Source: Armigeres subalbatus (Eukaryota > Arthropoda > Insecta > Diptera > Culicidae). Taken from it: a stretch of DNA of 64,000 nt. This document shows positions 44,085 to 55,736 of the stretch, in pieces. Position 1 is the first letter of the stretch. Every line of letters starts with the position of its first letter. Where the stretch lies: positions 299,233,978 through 299,297,977 of the forward strand of contig NC_085140.1 in the NCBI RefSeq assembly GCF_024139115.2, read 5' to 3'. Both the position numbers and the translations under genes were made by a program. The notes beneath the pieces were generated by a model. That model was not told the origin of the DNA. It saw only the letters and a list, made by a program, of their open reading frames with translations, and did not search any database.

Positions 44085-45335
44085 ATTTGGAATTGACTTG
44101 GATTGGATTAAGATTATATTTCCATGATTAATTTCGTATTGGATTTGCATTAGATTTGGATTTGGATTGGATTTGGATTGGATTTGGATTTGGATTGGAT
44201 TTGGATTGGATTTGGATTGGAATTAGATTGGATTTGGATTGGATTTGGATTGGATTTGGATTGGATTTGGATTGGATTTGGATTGGATTTGGATTGGATT
44301 TGGATTGGATTTGGATTGGATTTGGATTGGATTTGGATTGGTTTGGATTGGCTTTGGATTGGTTTGGATTGATTTGGATTGGTTTGGATTGGATTTGGAT
44401 TGATTTGGATTGGTTTGGATTGGATTTGGATTGGTTTGGATTGGTTTGGATTGGATTTGATTGATTTGGATTGGATTTGGATTGGTTTGGATTGGTTTGG
44501 ATTGGTTTGGATTGGTTTGGATTGGTTTGGATTGGTTTGGATTGGTTTGGATTGGTTTGGATTGGTTTGGATTGGTTTGGATTGGTTTGGATTGGTTTGG
44601 ATTGGTTTGGATTGATTTGGATTGGTTTGGATTTGATTTTGATTGGTTTGGATTGGATTTGGATTGGTTTGGATTGGTTTGGATTGGATTGGTTCGATTT
44701 GGATTGGTTTGGATTGGATTTGGATTGGTTTTGGATTAGATTTGGATTGGTTTGGATTGGATTTGGATTGGTTTGGATTGGTTTGGATTGATTGGTTTGG
44801 ATTGATTTGGATTGATTTGGATTGATTTGGATTGGATTTGGATTGATTTGGATTGGTTTGGATTGATTTGGATTGGTTTGGATTGATTTGGATTGATTTG
44901 GATTGGTTTGGATTGATTTGAATTGGATATGGATTGGTTTGGATTGGTTTGGATTGGTTTGGATTGGTTTGGATTGGTTTGGATTGATTTAGATTGGATT
45001 TGGATTGGATTTGGATTGGATTTAGATTGGATTTGGATTGGATTTGGATTGGATTTGGATTGGATTTTGATTGGATTTTGATTGGATTTTGATTGGATTT
45101 GGATTGGATTTTGATTGGATTTTGATTGGATTCGGATTGAATTTGGATTGGATTTGGATTTGATTTCAATTGGATTCGGATTAGATTTGCATTGGATTTG
45201 GATTGGATTTGGATTAGATTTTGATTGGATTAAGCTCGGGTTTGGATTGGATTAAGTTTGGATTTGGGTTGAATTTGGATTGGATTTGAATTGGATTTGG
45301 ATTTATTTGGATTATAGTTGAATATGGATTGAATT
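44085..45335. repeat. TTGGATTGGATT satellite, ~1.25 kb
   Basis: About 110 units alternate between GGATTGGATTT and GGATTGGTTT (10-11 bp). The central part (44470-44620, 44930-44985) is the pure 10-bp form, the flanks the 11-bp form. Long open frames exist on both strands (339 codons on minus, reading NPIQ/NQSKP repeats) only because no unit encodes a stop. Confidence 0.95.
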
Positions 45336-46015
45336 TTGGGCTTAGCCCTCCCTAGGAACAGGTTTTTACAAAACTATTTCTTGATAAAGATTTGAATGAC
45401 TGAGCATCTGTGCCTGATATTGAGCGAGAAGTTTGAACCCTGATTTAAGTTTAAGTGCGAAAATGTCGTTTAGAAGTTCATACTTTTTAACGTGGTTTAA
45501 GGACAAGTCTCCTGGAATCTAAGAATGAATGCATTCAGGGGAACACCATTCAATACGGATCTTGAAATTATAAAAATGACTATAATTTGGACGGGATTGT
45601 GCTAAACCACATGAAGCGGCTTTTTAACTGTCTTGTGATACTTTGCTCGTAAAAAGAGCGTAGAACAATATGTATATCTAATTATGCGCTTAAGTAATAA
45701 AGAATGATGATATTACTCAGTTGAGAAATGCTCGATAAGGTTTGTTATTGATTACATGCTGTTTTGTACGTACAATTGGGTGATTTTTCATTGGCACTTG
45801 GTATGGATTGGGAGAGTCCGACCATTTATACTGATATTTTTCTGTCCATTGTTGTCCATTGAAAGCCTACCCTTTGCTTAAACTTGTATCTTATGTAGCA
45901 ATCACAACCGCATGCACTATCTCACTGAGTTGAGAGTTTGAGAGTTGAGTTGTTAAAAATATTCAAATTCCATTGTTGGCGCCAATATTTCATTCAATAA
46001 AACCCTGTCACTTAC
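45336..46015. other. Probable intron of the minus-strand gene starting at 46136
   Basis: No repeat or exon recognised; begins with a splice donor (GTAAGT on minus at 46015-46010). Confidence 0.4.
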
Positions 46016-46136
46016 CTTTAGGTGGTGATGAATGGAAGTACAAGCCATGGGTTTTCCTCCTCCGTTCCCGTGGCGGACCCGGCGGTGCCATCTTGGTGGG
46101 TTGAATAGGCGCAGGAGCTACCTTCGGCACCACCAT
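46016..46136 (-). CDS. First coding exon of an unidentified host gene
   Basis: ATG at 46136 is the first in its frame and opens 40 codons beginning MVVPKVAPAPIQPTKMAPPG. They include the basic stretch PPRERRRKTHG and HSSPPK, and end at a consensus donor AAAG|GTAAGT. The exon and its 5' leader are far richer in GC than surrounding DNA and free of repeats. The peptide is Pro/Ala-rich and basic, has no signal peptide, and looks disordered. A 12-codon upstream open frame lies in the leader (ATG at 46213). Later exons should lie to the left, but I found none in the window that I can connect. Function unknown. Confidence 0.6.
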
Positions 46137-46200
46137 TGATGTTGTTCGATCACGCTTGCTTGCGATTTTCCCAGCTAAACAGTCACTGCGGCCCGACACG

Positions 46201-46213
46201 CACCGTCTATCAT
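46201..46213 (-). promoter_or_regulatory. Upstream open frame start in the 5' leader
   Basis: ATGATAGACGG begins a 12-codon frame that terminates before the main ATG at 46136 and could dampen translation. Confidence 0.3.
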
Positions 46214-46367
46214 GTTCTGTTCCCCGTTGGTTGACGGAGCACAATTCGCGAAAAGAGGATACTTTTTCACGCCCGGTTAACAGAGCAGGGTGACAATTGA
46301 ATTATCGCTCAGATTTACGTTCACCTGTCGGCAGGTGCGTGTCGCAACGGTTTAAGGTGGATTGTCG

Positions 46368-46372
46368 ACTGA
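46368..46372 (-). promoter_or_regulatory. Candidate initiator (TCAGT) of the 46.1-kb gene
   Basis: AACTCAGTCGAC on the minus strand, 235 bp upstream of the ATG. A GCGACA motif about 27-31 bases downstream could serve as a downstream element. Confidence 0.3.
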
Positions 46373-46984
46373 GTTCTGTGAAATACGAAACGAAGTGAAA
46401 GGACATTATTTATCATATCTACATATGTGGGACAGCATGGGGCGAAGGGTTCAGGAATTGGGGCGTATGCTTCAGATATACAAACAAGTTGGTGTTCATC
46501 ATTAGAGACACACATATGATGACTAACCAGTGTCCTTGTAAGGGAAATGTCTTTTTTGAATTGGTTTTGTTGAAATCAATGAATAGATTTTCTTTATGGG
46601 ATGAATGTATAGTCATAGTAGATATCATTTAAGTGGATCTTTCGAAAGTCATTCTGATGAACTGTTCGTGATGGTACTCTATTAAAGACAACATGCTACA
46701 GTCAAAGAATCGATAAAATTCAGCGGCAAGACTTCCAAACATTTTATTTCATTAGTTGCGTTATTTCTGTATTAGCTCGATAGTATATAACATTCTTTGT
46801 TTTTTTTTTCTCAAATAAACTTTGTTGTTCTTCAATGTATTGGATTGATGTAAAACAGTTACCGCTCAACTTCTGAGACGAGCAGACGTGTTTTCGATTG
46901 CGCTCTCCGAAACTCAAGCGATTTAAATCCGGTGGTTTATTTTTCATCCGTCCGTGCCGCGTCGCGCGCTTCTAGTGATTCGCG

Positions 46985-48052
46985 ATGAGGCGAGAAAACA
47001 CTTTCCGAATCGATTACTCGCGCTTCCCAGTGAAGCCGTCATTCGAGAAGGTGCATGGCTTTTGCCGCACAGTGCTTGGACTGAAGAAAGAAGACGTGGA
47101 GAGACTCCAGTGCCATCGCGGTGAACAATGTGCGTTCGTCAAGGTCAAGGACCTGACGCTCGCACAAAAATCGTGGATGATCACGATGAAAAACACGAAG
47201 TGGACATTGCGGGAAGAAGCACAAGCTTCGAATAACCATAGAAGATGGAAGTGTAGAAGTCAAAGTGCATGATTTGCCGGAAAACGTTTCCGAAGAGAAG
47301 ATAGTTGAGTTCCTCAGTGCGTTCGGAGAAGTGATCTCGCTGCGGGAATTAACGTGGGGTGATGGTTTCGAGTTCGGTGGAATTCCGCTCGGCATATGGT
47401 CGGCTCGTATGCTCATAAAACGCAACATCGATTCGTGGGTCACGATCGATGGCCAGCAGGCGTATATCGTCTTCAAGGGCAGATTTCCTCTTGCAAACAC
47501 TGCAAAGAGCAGGCCCACATTGGCATTTCTTGTATGCAAAACAAGAAACTACTGGTCCAAAAGAGCTACGCCAACGTGACGAAGCAAGTTGGTCCACGAC
47601 AACCACCGCAGAAGGCAAACGGCAACAACACCCCGATCGCTAAAACGGTCGGCAAGAGCTCTGTCGCTCCTCGACCAGCATCGCTGGAAGCCTTTTCCGA
47701 GCTACCGAAGCCAACGAGTGAGACCGAACCGTCTAGCTCAAACAATCACTCAACAAGTCAGCCAGCTGCAAGCACCGCACGAACGGTGTCCCCCAGCCCA
47801 CTGTTGCAAATACAGCAGGCACGCAGCTCTTCATCGTCGTCGTTGCGAACAACCACACAAGCCGAAGTGGTATTAGTAAATATATTCAGAAAGCCTGTAA
47901 GCGCGTTTCGGTCGCAAAGCCGAACTGCCGGCAACGAAACAGATGATTCTTCGTCATCGACAAGAAGTAGCCGAAGCCGAGGGCGTCCTCCCGGCAAGAA
48001 ACAACGATGCGACGACGGAGACGACGAGCGGGACGAGAACTACAAACCATAA
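46985..48052 (+). pseudogene. LINE ORF1: RRM-like plus zinc knuckle
   Basis: The reading starts at ATG 46985 (MRRENTFRIDYSRFPVKPSF) and ends at TAA 48050-48052, but needs two compensating frameshifts, near 47215 and 47470. The middle segment has an RRM-like pattern (VKVHDLPENVSEEKIVEFLS then FGEVISLRE). A zinc knuckle CKHCKEQAHIGISC (C-x2-C-x4-H-x4-C) follows. The C-terminal third is Ser/Thr/Gln-rich and basic, ending in RSRGRPPGKKQRC, a likely nuclear-localisation signal. The family role is RNA binding and chaperoning of the element transcript. The stop is followed directly by the ORF2 ATG. Confidence 0.75.
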
Positions 48053-51000
48053 ATGGCTCTCGCGTCCTACAATCTCGCGTCGATAAATATCGGAACCATC
48101 ACGAACCAAACAAAACTGAACGCACTCCGAACCTTCATCAGCAGCCAAAGTCTCGATATCGTGTGTCTGCAGGAAGTCGAGAACGAACAGCTTTCCTTGC
48201 CTGGCTTTATCGTTTTCGCGAACGTGGACCACACGAGGAGAGGCACAGCTGTTGCAGTGAAGGATCACATCCACGTCTCTCACGTCGAGAAGAGTTTGGA
48301 CAGCCGGTTGATCGCGCTGAGACTGCACGACACGACCATCTGTAATGTTTACGCTCCCTCCGGCACTGCGCAGCGAGCGGCCAGAGAAGATTTCTTCAAT
48401 GGCACGCTGGCCTACTACCTCCGTCACCGCACCGCAAACGTCATCATCGCTGGCGATTTCAATTGCGTACTGCGCGCATGCGATTCGTCCAGCCCGAACA
48501 CAAGCCCGTCCCTCAAAACAGCCGTCCAACAATTGCAGCTGCATGACGTGTGGGAAAAGTTGTGCCCGCGAGATCCCGGGTTCACGTACATCAACCGGAA
48601 CGCACAATCCCGATTAGATCGCATGTACGTAAGCGCTGGTCTGCGGAATAATCTGCAGTCCGCCTACACGCACGTCTGCTGCTTCACAGACCATAAAGCG
48701 CTGACGGTAAGATTATGTCTCCCCCACTGGGACATGAGCCCGGGCGCGGATTTTGGGCCCTGCGGCCGCATCTTCTGACGGAAGAAAACGTTGCCGAGTT
48801 CCATTATAAGTGGCAATATTGGACTCGGCAGCGCAGAAACTACGGGTCGTGGATGGAATGGTGGCTGTCGTACGCTAAGCCCAAAATCAAAACGTTCTTT
48901 AAGTGGAAATCTCGTTCCATTTTCGAGGATTTCCACGATGCGCACCAGCGTCTCTATGCGCAACTAAGGCTAGCGTACGATGGGTACTATCAACATCCCG
49001 AAATGTTGACCACCATAAACCGTTTGAAAGGTGAAATGCTGTCACTGCAACGGAATTTTTCCCACACGTTTATGCGTATAAACGAAACCCACCTGGCGGG
49101 AGAGCCCATGTCGATCTTCCAGCTGGGGGAAAGACGACGGAAAAAACAACCATTACGCAGCTGCAAACGGCTGACAACGAGGTAGCTGATGAGCCCCATG
49201 AAATCGAAGCAAATCTGTTCGCCTTTTTCTCGAGCCTCTACACGGAAGAAGCGGCAGACAACAACGAGGATGGGTTTGTTTGTGAGCGAATAATACCACC
49301 AGACGATCCACTGAATGAAGCATGTACGGAAGAGATCACAACAGCGGAAATTTTGTCTGCTATTAGAGCGAGCGCACCGAAACGATCTCCCGGAGCTGAC
49401 GGTATCCCACGAGAGTTCTACCTTCGTATGTTCAACGTCATCCATCGTGAACTGAACCTTCTTCTTAATGAAGCACTCACCGGCAATCTCCCGCATGCCT
49501 TTGTGGAGGGTATCATTGTGCTGGTAAAAAAGAAGGTGGAGAAAATACGGCCCGAGCGTACCGGCCGATATCGCTGCTAAACAGTGATTACAAACTTCTC
49601 TCGCATTATCAAAACCCGGCTAGAACGCGTCATGCAAGCTCACCGTATTTTGAGCGCCGGACAGAAATGTTCAAACGCAGAGCGCAACATCTTCCAGGCC
49701 ACTCTTGCTCTGAAAGATCGGATAGCTAGCCTCCGTCACCACCGTCGCCCCGGTAAGCTCATCAGTTTTGATCTCGAGAACGCCTTCGATCGGGTTCGGC
49801 ATTCGTTTCTCTTCGACACCATGCGGTCGCTCGGATTCAACGAGGAACTCATTGCTCTTCTCGCACGGATTGCCAGCCGGTCCACTTCCCGGCTACTTGT
49901 GAATGGGCACCTCTCTCGTTCGTTCGATATTTCTCGTTCGGTGCGGCAAGGCGACCCTTTGTCCATGCACCTCTTCGTCCTTTACCTTCATCCACTGGTG
50001 TGCCGGCTCGAACAAGTGTGTGGGGAAGATTTGCTTGTTGCGTACGCCGACGACATCAGCGTGATCGTAACGTCACCGTGGCAGATCGAGGCGATGAGGG
50101 AAGTTTTCGTCGTTTTGGTCTTGCCGCCGGAGCGCAACTGAATTTGCGCAAAACTGTTGCGGTGAATGTGGGGGTTTGCGAAGGGAATATGTTTGAAACC
50201 CAGTGGCTACAGACTACTCATGTAGTCAAAATTTTGGGTATTTCCTTCGCAAACTCAATTCGATTGATGACAACAATTAATTGGAACGCAATGGTGGGAA
50301 AGTTTGCGCAGCAAATGTGGCTGCAATCGTTAAGGAAACTCACATTGCACCAGAAGGTGATCATGCTGAACACGTTTGGCACGGCGAAATTGTGGTACCT
50401 GTCTTCGGTGCTACCACCGTTCGCCATTCATACGGCCAAAATCACGTCGTCGATGGGAACATTTCTATGGAGAGGAATAGTCGCCCGCGTTCCCATAATG
50501 CAACTTGTCCGGAAGAAGGAGCACGGTGGCTTAGGCCTGGCAGTTCCGGCGCTGAAAGCGAAGAGTCTAGCAATAAATAGACATATTAAAGAGATCGATT
50601 CCATTCCTCACTACAAATCCCTTATTTTCCACGCAACTCCTCGCCCAGTAACTCCAATGGACAATCCCGACATCAAACAAATCCTTTCAAACTTATCCCA
50701 CATTCCCGCCAAATCCTACAAAACCCTCCGCCGATCAAATCCACCAGCACCTAGTACTGCAAACCGAGCTGCCAAAGGTGGAACGCAACAGTCCGGCAGT
50801 TGACTGGCCACGCGCATGGCGCAACATATCTATGAAAGAGCTCTCATCAGCACAACGAACACAACTCTACCTTTTCGTGAACGGAAAAACTGAGCACCGC
50901 AAACTGCTGTATGTGATGCAACTAGCAGCCGACGAAAACTGCCAACACTGTGGCAATCTTGAAACGCTTCAGCATAAATTCTCTTCCTGCGCTCGTGTCG

Positions 51001-51221
51001 GCCCGGCATGGACGGTCCTGCAGCAGAAGCTGGCGGAAGTAATGGGTGGATGGAGACGACTATCATTCGATGACCTCGCGAGGCCTGCTCTGCCAGGTAT
51101 TCGGAAGACAACTCGAGTAAAAATTCTGAAAATGCTTCATAATTACATCTGCTTCATTATAAAATGTAATGGTATAATTGATGTTAACGTTTTGGAGTTT
51201 GAATTAATATTAGATTTTTGA
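48053..51221 (+). pseudogene. LINE ORF2: endonuclease, reverse transcriptase, C-terminal zinc knuckle
   Basis: Residues from 48053 form an AP-type endonuclease: LDIVCLQEVEN, RRGTAVAVKD, IAGDFNCVL, SRLDRMYVS and the catalytic end TDHKAL. A frameshift near 48720 leads to a linker (GRGFWALRPHLL, WMEWWLSYAKPKIK), and another near 49150 to the reverse transcriptase. That part has RSPGADGIPREFY, RPISLLNSDYKLLS (between two compensating frameshifts, about 49545 and 49605), ISFDLENAFDRVRHSFL, SVRQGDPLSMHLF and the catalytic YADD (AYADDISV). After another shift near 50100 come LRKTVAVNVG and KKEHGGLGLAVP; a final shift near 50770 precedes the zinc knuckle CQHCGNLETLQHKFSSC. All catalytic motifs survive, so decay is mostly by indels. 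The clade assignment is from the GLGL and C-terminal features and is tentative. Confidence 0.85.
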
Positions 51222-51298
51222 AATTGCAACAACATTATAAATACTAACACTGTTTGACAAAATAAACTGAATTTTAAACCACAAAAAAAAAAAAAAAA

Positions 51299-51570
51299 TC
51301 ATAATAAAATCTTTCAATTGTTTCATACGACATAGACTCAAAAATTAAGTATGGTACACTGGGGTCGGACACAAAAATTTTCTTTGGGAATTGAAATATT
51401 GGCAATAATGAAATAAGGAGATTTCCTCACCAATCGATCTGTCTTGGGATCAGCTGTGTTTGTGTATAAAAACAGACAGACAGTTTCCCCAGAATAGTTC
51501 GAACACCACGAAATTGCGAACAATTTGATGAATTGTAAAGAAATTTAGAAGGATCGTACATAAATCAATC
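51299..51570. other. No gene; dispersed-repeat fragment
   Basis: TTTCCTCACCAATCGAT and CAGACAGACAGTTTCCCC resemble 53075-53130. Otherwise nothing. Confidence 0.35.
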
Positions 51571-52372
51571 TACACACCTAAAAATAATCATGTAATTTTA
51601 GGTGCTGCGACAACGACATATACGAGCGTCACTTTTGACGGAAAATTAGATGATATTTTAATTTTACATCACAACTTTATTGACAAAAAAAAATTTAAAG
51701 ATTAGAACGAGAAAGCCCGCTGAGTGAGAGCCCAACACGTTACCCCTCAGCTATCTTACACGTTACACGTCTTACACGTTATCTATCTTACACGTTACCC
51801 CTCAGCTATCTTCGTCTCTTGAAAGAGGGGTGATCGAAGTACACTGAGGAAAATAGACGTATGGTTTTCAATCAAACGCCTTATGAAAATTTGCCACAAG
51901 GAATGGTATGGTATGAATTTCAATATGTTGCCTTATGAATGATGATTTTCATTTAAAAAAAAAGTGTAGTGCGGGAGACTGGGTTCGAACCATAGACGTC
52001 GGGGTTGGGAGGCCGGTATGTAGACCACACGCCCATCGACGCTTGATTACTCGGTAAGGTAACTGCGTATAAGAACCACTGTTGGTGGAATAATCAGTAG
52101 AAGATTCATAAGGCGATAGTTATGAATTTCGATAGTCCAGTTCGCTGAGTGTAAAGCATTCCACGATTTGCACTGAACAAGTATTTCACTGCATCAAGTC
52201 ATCGACTGCTAGAGCGTTAAGTGCGTCGCATCGGGTGCTGTGTTTGGGTTCCATGACATGTAATTTTAAATCATCTAACATTGAAAAATATGCGATTCAG
52301 TTTATGTCATGTGGTTTTGTGTCATTTTATTCACATACATCACCTGTAATATTCATAATTTTTTGGTGTGTA
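51571..52372. mobile_element. MITE-like element, ~800 bp, with nested tRNA-like sequence
   Basis: TACACACCTAAAAATAATCA and the mirrored ATTTTTTGGTGTGTA are imperfect ~27-bp TIRs; TA may be the target. ATGTAATTTTA recurs near both ends. Confidence 0.65.
51968..52046 (-). mobile_element. tRNA-like (SINE head) sequence
   Basis: On the minus strand a 72-base stretch carries box B (ATGGTTCGAACCCAG) and a weak box A. It does not fold into a convincing tRNA by eye, so a SINE head is more likely than a functional tRNA. Confidence 0.45.
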
Positions 52373-52644
52373 GAGTGCGGCGCTGTAAAAAAAAATAACA
52401 AATAAAAAGCAAACGTTCCGAACCCGCGCAACGCAGCGTATGTTTTGCTGATCTTTTCTTTTCTTCTTCTTTTTTTTCTCTACTTATAACACAGAGTTTG
52501 CCTTTTCTTTTAGGCAATATAAGTTACGAACGAATGGACCGATTTGCTAGATTTTCTCACCTTGGGAGCAGATGTGTTTGTACATACTAAAAGTTGATCA
52601 ATTTGACGGGGAAAATTGTCAAAATGCAACGGTTTTATGAGTTC

Positions 52645-53480
52645 TCTAAACTCGAACTGAAATAGATCTAGAGTGTGACGCTGCAATCAACTAAATGATT
52701 GACAGATCTATATACATAAAAATGAATTTCTGTCTGTCTGACCCTTATAGACTCGGAAACTACTGAACCGATTTGCGTGAAAATTTGTATGCAGAGGTTT
52801 TTGGGACCGGGGAAGGTTCTTAAGATGGTTGGAGACCCCTCCCCCCTTTGTAAAGGTGGGCTCCCATACAAATGAAGCATACATTTCTGAATAACTTGAG
52901 AACTAATCAGAGAATAAATCAATTTTAGGCGAAACGAAGTTCGTCGGGTCTGCTAGTTAAAAATAAAACCCGAGCGCGATCGGGCAGGTTCGCCTAGTAT
53001 GTATATAAAAATGAGTTTACATTTCCTAAAAATGAGCAACATAACTCATGAACGGATAGACCGCTTAGCAGGGTTTCCTCATTAATCGATTCGCTATGGT
53101 TAAGTTGTGTTTTGTATATATAAAAGAACATTTCGCTGGGAAAGTTGAACAAATGTGAAAACACTACGTTTTTACTAGAAATACTAGAATAAGGGATCGG
53201 CGAAGACGCCATCTTGTTTCCAATCGAACCGTCAAAAGCGGTTCCAACTCGACTTGTTTACTTTTTGCTTCCATAAGAAGCAAGCAAAAAGTTCAAGTGC
53301 TGCCAGAATTATTTTCACGATTTCATGCATTTTCATACGTTGCCATTTCGACAGTTTTTCACTCCGCCGGTCTCTGGTTATAGGGTTGCTAGTTTTTACG
53401 AGCTCTGAAAAAAAAACTTTCAAACTCGCACTGAGATCGATCTAGAGTGCGACGCTAAATCAACTAAATGATTGACAGGT
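52645..53480. repeat. Cluster of dispersed repeats (52.7-kb and 53.4-kb copies)
   Basis: 52705-52960 is a second copy of the 3560-4045 family. GATCTAGAGTGYGACGCT and CAACTAAATGATTGACAG occur at both 52660-52708 and 53430-53478, indicating a duplicated end. No coding content. Confidence 0.6.
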
Positions 53481-54061
53481 CGTTCGTCTAGTTTGTAACA
53501 TATGTCATTTTTCACCTTTTACAATAGGCGAGAATGTTAGACACAAACCATTTTTCATATTCGGTTCGATTGCCACAAAAAGATACAAAACTTGTGAACA
53601 TCTCATTTATCATCCAGTTGCACGATATCCAGATTTCCAGTATGCGACAAAGTGCTTTCCGATGAACTCAGTAACGTGCTGGAGGTCTCTGTACTTGGTT
53701 TCTCTTCAAAGAACAATAATTGAGCATATCATGAACATAACTACTAAGGCAATTTACATAATAAAAAGATAATCGAGTGCAGAAGTAAACGTTTTTGGGA
53801 AATTTCGGTTGTTCAACTTTAATGTTTTGCGACGAACACGTGAAAAATATCGAACACAATCTTATTCAGTGTTGTGTAGAATTATTTTCAAATGATAACG
53901 ATTATTATTTTCGTTTAATTTTTTTCCAGGCAAGTTGTCGCCAGCGACAACTTTTCACACTTTGTAATAAATCGTTGGTCAATACAAAATCTTCATTGCA
54001 AAATTTAACTTACCAAGCACTTTTTGCATTGGTTTTTAATGTGTGGAAAAATATTTCCAAA
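53481..54061. other. No gene seen
   Basis: AT-rich. The open frame from 53795 enters the SINE at 54062 and is not a gene. Confidence 0.3.
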
Positions 54062-54260
54062 AACGGGTTTGGTGGTCATATGGCTACCGCTTTTTCCTCA
54101 TACGCAAGAGATCGTGGGTTCAATCCCAAGCCCATTCCGTTCCTCCTAATTTGTGTCTTTATCTTTATATATTTCTCATGTCCTAGCAATGTAGAACTGG
54201 AAATGGGTTTTCATACCGTTTCCATCTTCTATCGCTATATCTACATCTACAACTTGATTA
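54062..54260 (+). mobile_element. tRNA-related SINE (GGTGGTCATATGG family)
   Basis: CGGGTTTGGTGGTCATATGG, box B GATCGTGGGTTCAATCCC, TATATTTCTCATGTCCTAGC. Same family as 34495-34661. Confidence 0.75.
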
Positions 54261-54323
54261 GTTCTAGCAGATATCTGTTAGAATTTAGAAATGAGCGAAA
54301 AAGCTCGTTCCAATTAGAATATA

Positions 54324-54470
54324 TCACCTTTTCATTACTATCAATTTGGCATCTCGTTAATCAAGACGAACCTCTGCCATAAAACCTAACTGGGGGTTAG
54401 GTTTTATGGCAGAGGTTCATCTTGGTTAACGAGAAGCCAATTTGATAGTAATCAAATGGTGACCGCAGGA
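54324..54470. repeat. Palindrome, ~65-bp arms
   Basis: CCTCTGCCATAAAACCTAAC on the left and its complement on the right meet at about 54394, with a spacer of a few bases. Confidence 0.85.
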
Positions 54471-54644
54471 TCGGATTAGAAATTTGAATAGGGATCAACC
54501 TGACAATGTAATTATAAATACGTATCCGTGATTTTGAAGAATTCGTTGAACAGATTGAAATGGAATTACTTTATTTATCGGTGGAATGCTTCGGATCCAG
54601 AAAACTTGTAACCTTAATATCAAGGTGAGACTTTAACTATATGC

Positions 54645-55395
54645 AGAATAACGAGCAACTTTGCTGAACATCCCGAGTTTCTATCTCTTATATATAACAA
54701 ACTTAAGACGTTTTATGTAAAAACCCCATAAAAATCTAATTTTTCATTCTAACTCTTTCCAATGATTTTTCTCATTTTCCGTCTCTTCTACAAAGTTGTT
54801 AAACAAGCAAAATTACATGCTTTTGCTGAACATTTTAACATTCCATCTCACATACAACAAAAGTTATCTTTAAATTATACAAATTCTTAGAGGTATTTCC
54901 ACTTGTGATTACTCCCTTAATTGCAGAAAGTCGCAAATTTCTGCACAATATGCTGAAAATCGCTTATTTCATTTTTCTACTGACATTGAAAACTTTTGTC
55001 GACAAGAGTCTTCTCGAATGCTGTGTTAAAAACTTGTAAACCTATGAAAAATCATAATATTTGAATAACTTTTGTTTTATAAGAGATAGAAAGTTACCAT
55101 GTTCAGCAAAAACATGTTATTTTGCTGGTTTGACAACTTTGTAGAAGAGACGGCAAATGTGAAAAATCATTAGAGTTAGTTTAAGTTAAGAGAATGATTT
55201 TAAGGGGATTTCCACATGAATCATGTTAAGTTTGTTATCAAAAATATAGAAAAATGAGAAAAATCATTGGAAAAAGTTAGAATGAAAAATTAGATTTTTA
55301 TGGGGTTTTTACATAAAACGTCTTAAGTTTGTTGTATATAAGAGATAGAAACTCGGGATGTTCAGCAAAGTTGCTCGTATTAACATTTGCTACAA
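54645..55395. repeat. Long inverted-repeat (foldback) element, ~750 bp
   Basis: The outer arms (about 54650-54780 and 55252-55385) share GAGCAACTTTGCTGAACATC, TCTTATATATAACAAACTTAAG and AAAAACCCCATAAAAATCTA as complements. The inner arms (about 54783-54860 and 55075-55175) share TTCTACAAAGTTGT. The right arm carries ~80 bp absent from the left. Confidence 0.85.
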
Positions 55396-55602
55396 CTTTG
55401 CGGAAGACACTACGTGCCTATCTCATTCTGGTGGAAAAATAATTTTCTCAACTAACTTTTAGGGGGATTAATCATCAAACTGTTTTTATGGAAAGATGCG
55501 CTCCTAAATATCTTGAAACTTCTGTGAACAAACCCTATATCCAAAATCAACACTTTTCGAGTTTTTGTATTTCGATCGTGCAAATGACGAAATAAAACAC
55601 TG

Positions 55603-55692
55603 TGGACCGGCACCGGGAATCGAACCCAGCCACCCTCAGCATGGTCTTGCTTTGTAGTCGCGCGTCTTACCGCACGGCTAAGGAGGGCTGAA
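55603..55692 (-). mobile_element. Feilai SINE, 5' fragment
   Basis: On the minus strand: CCTCCTTAGCCGTGCGGTAA, GCATGGTCTTGC complement, box B GGGTTCGATTCCCGG. The body is missing. Confidence 0.85.
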
Positions 55693-55736
55693 CATATTGA
55701 GGCAAAAACTTCCTGCAACCGTCCGAAAACGGGAAA

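Larger units (their letters stand above)
46866..51298 (+). mobile_element. Non-LTR retrotransposon (L1/Tx1-like), nearly full length, decayed
   Basis: 5' leader (start approximate), ORF1 (46985-48052), ORF2 (48053-51221), a short 3' UTR with AATAAA at 51261-51266 and a 16-17-base poly(A) ending near 51298. GC content is well above the flanks. Several frameshifts make it non-functional. No target duplication could be confirmed because the 5' end is uncertain. Confidence 0.85.

Noticed and set aside
44150..45169. 339-codon open frame on minus (NPIQ/NQSKP repeats)
   Set aside because: Direct product of the TTGGATT satellite; several other frames are equally open.
54062..54260. tRNA gene candidate on plus
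   Set aside because: A-box and anticodon arm are degenerate and the sequence continues into a SINE body shared with 34495-34661.
53795..54382. 195-codon frame on plus
   Set aside because: Crosses a tRNA-related SINE and half of a palindrome.
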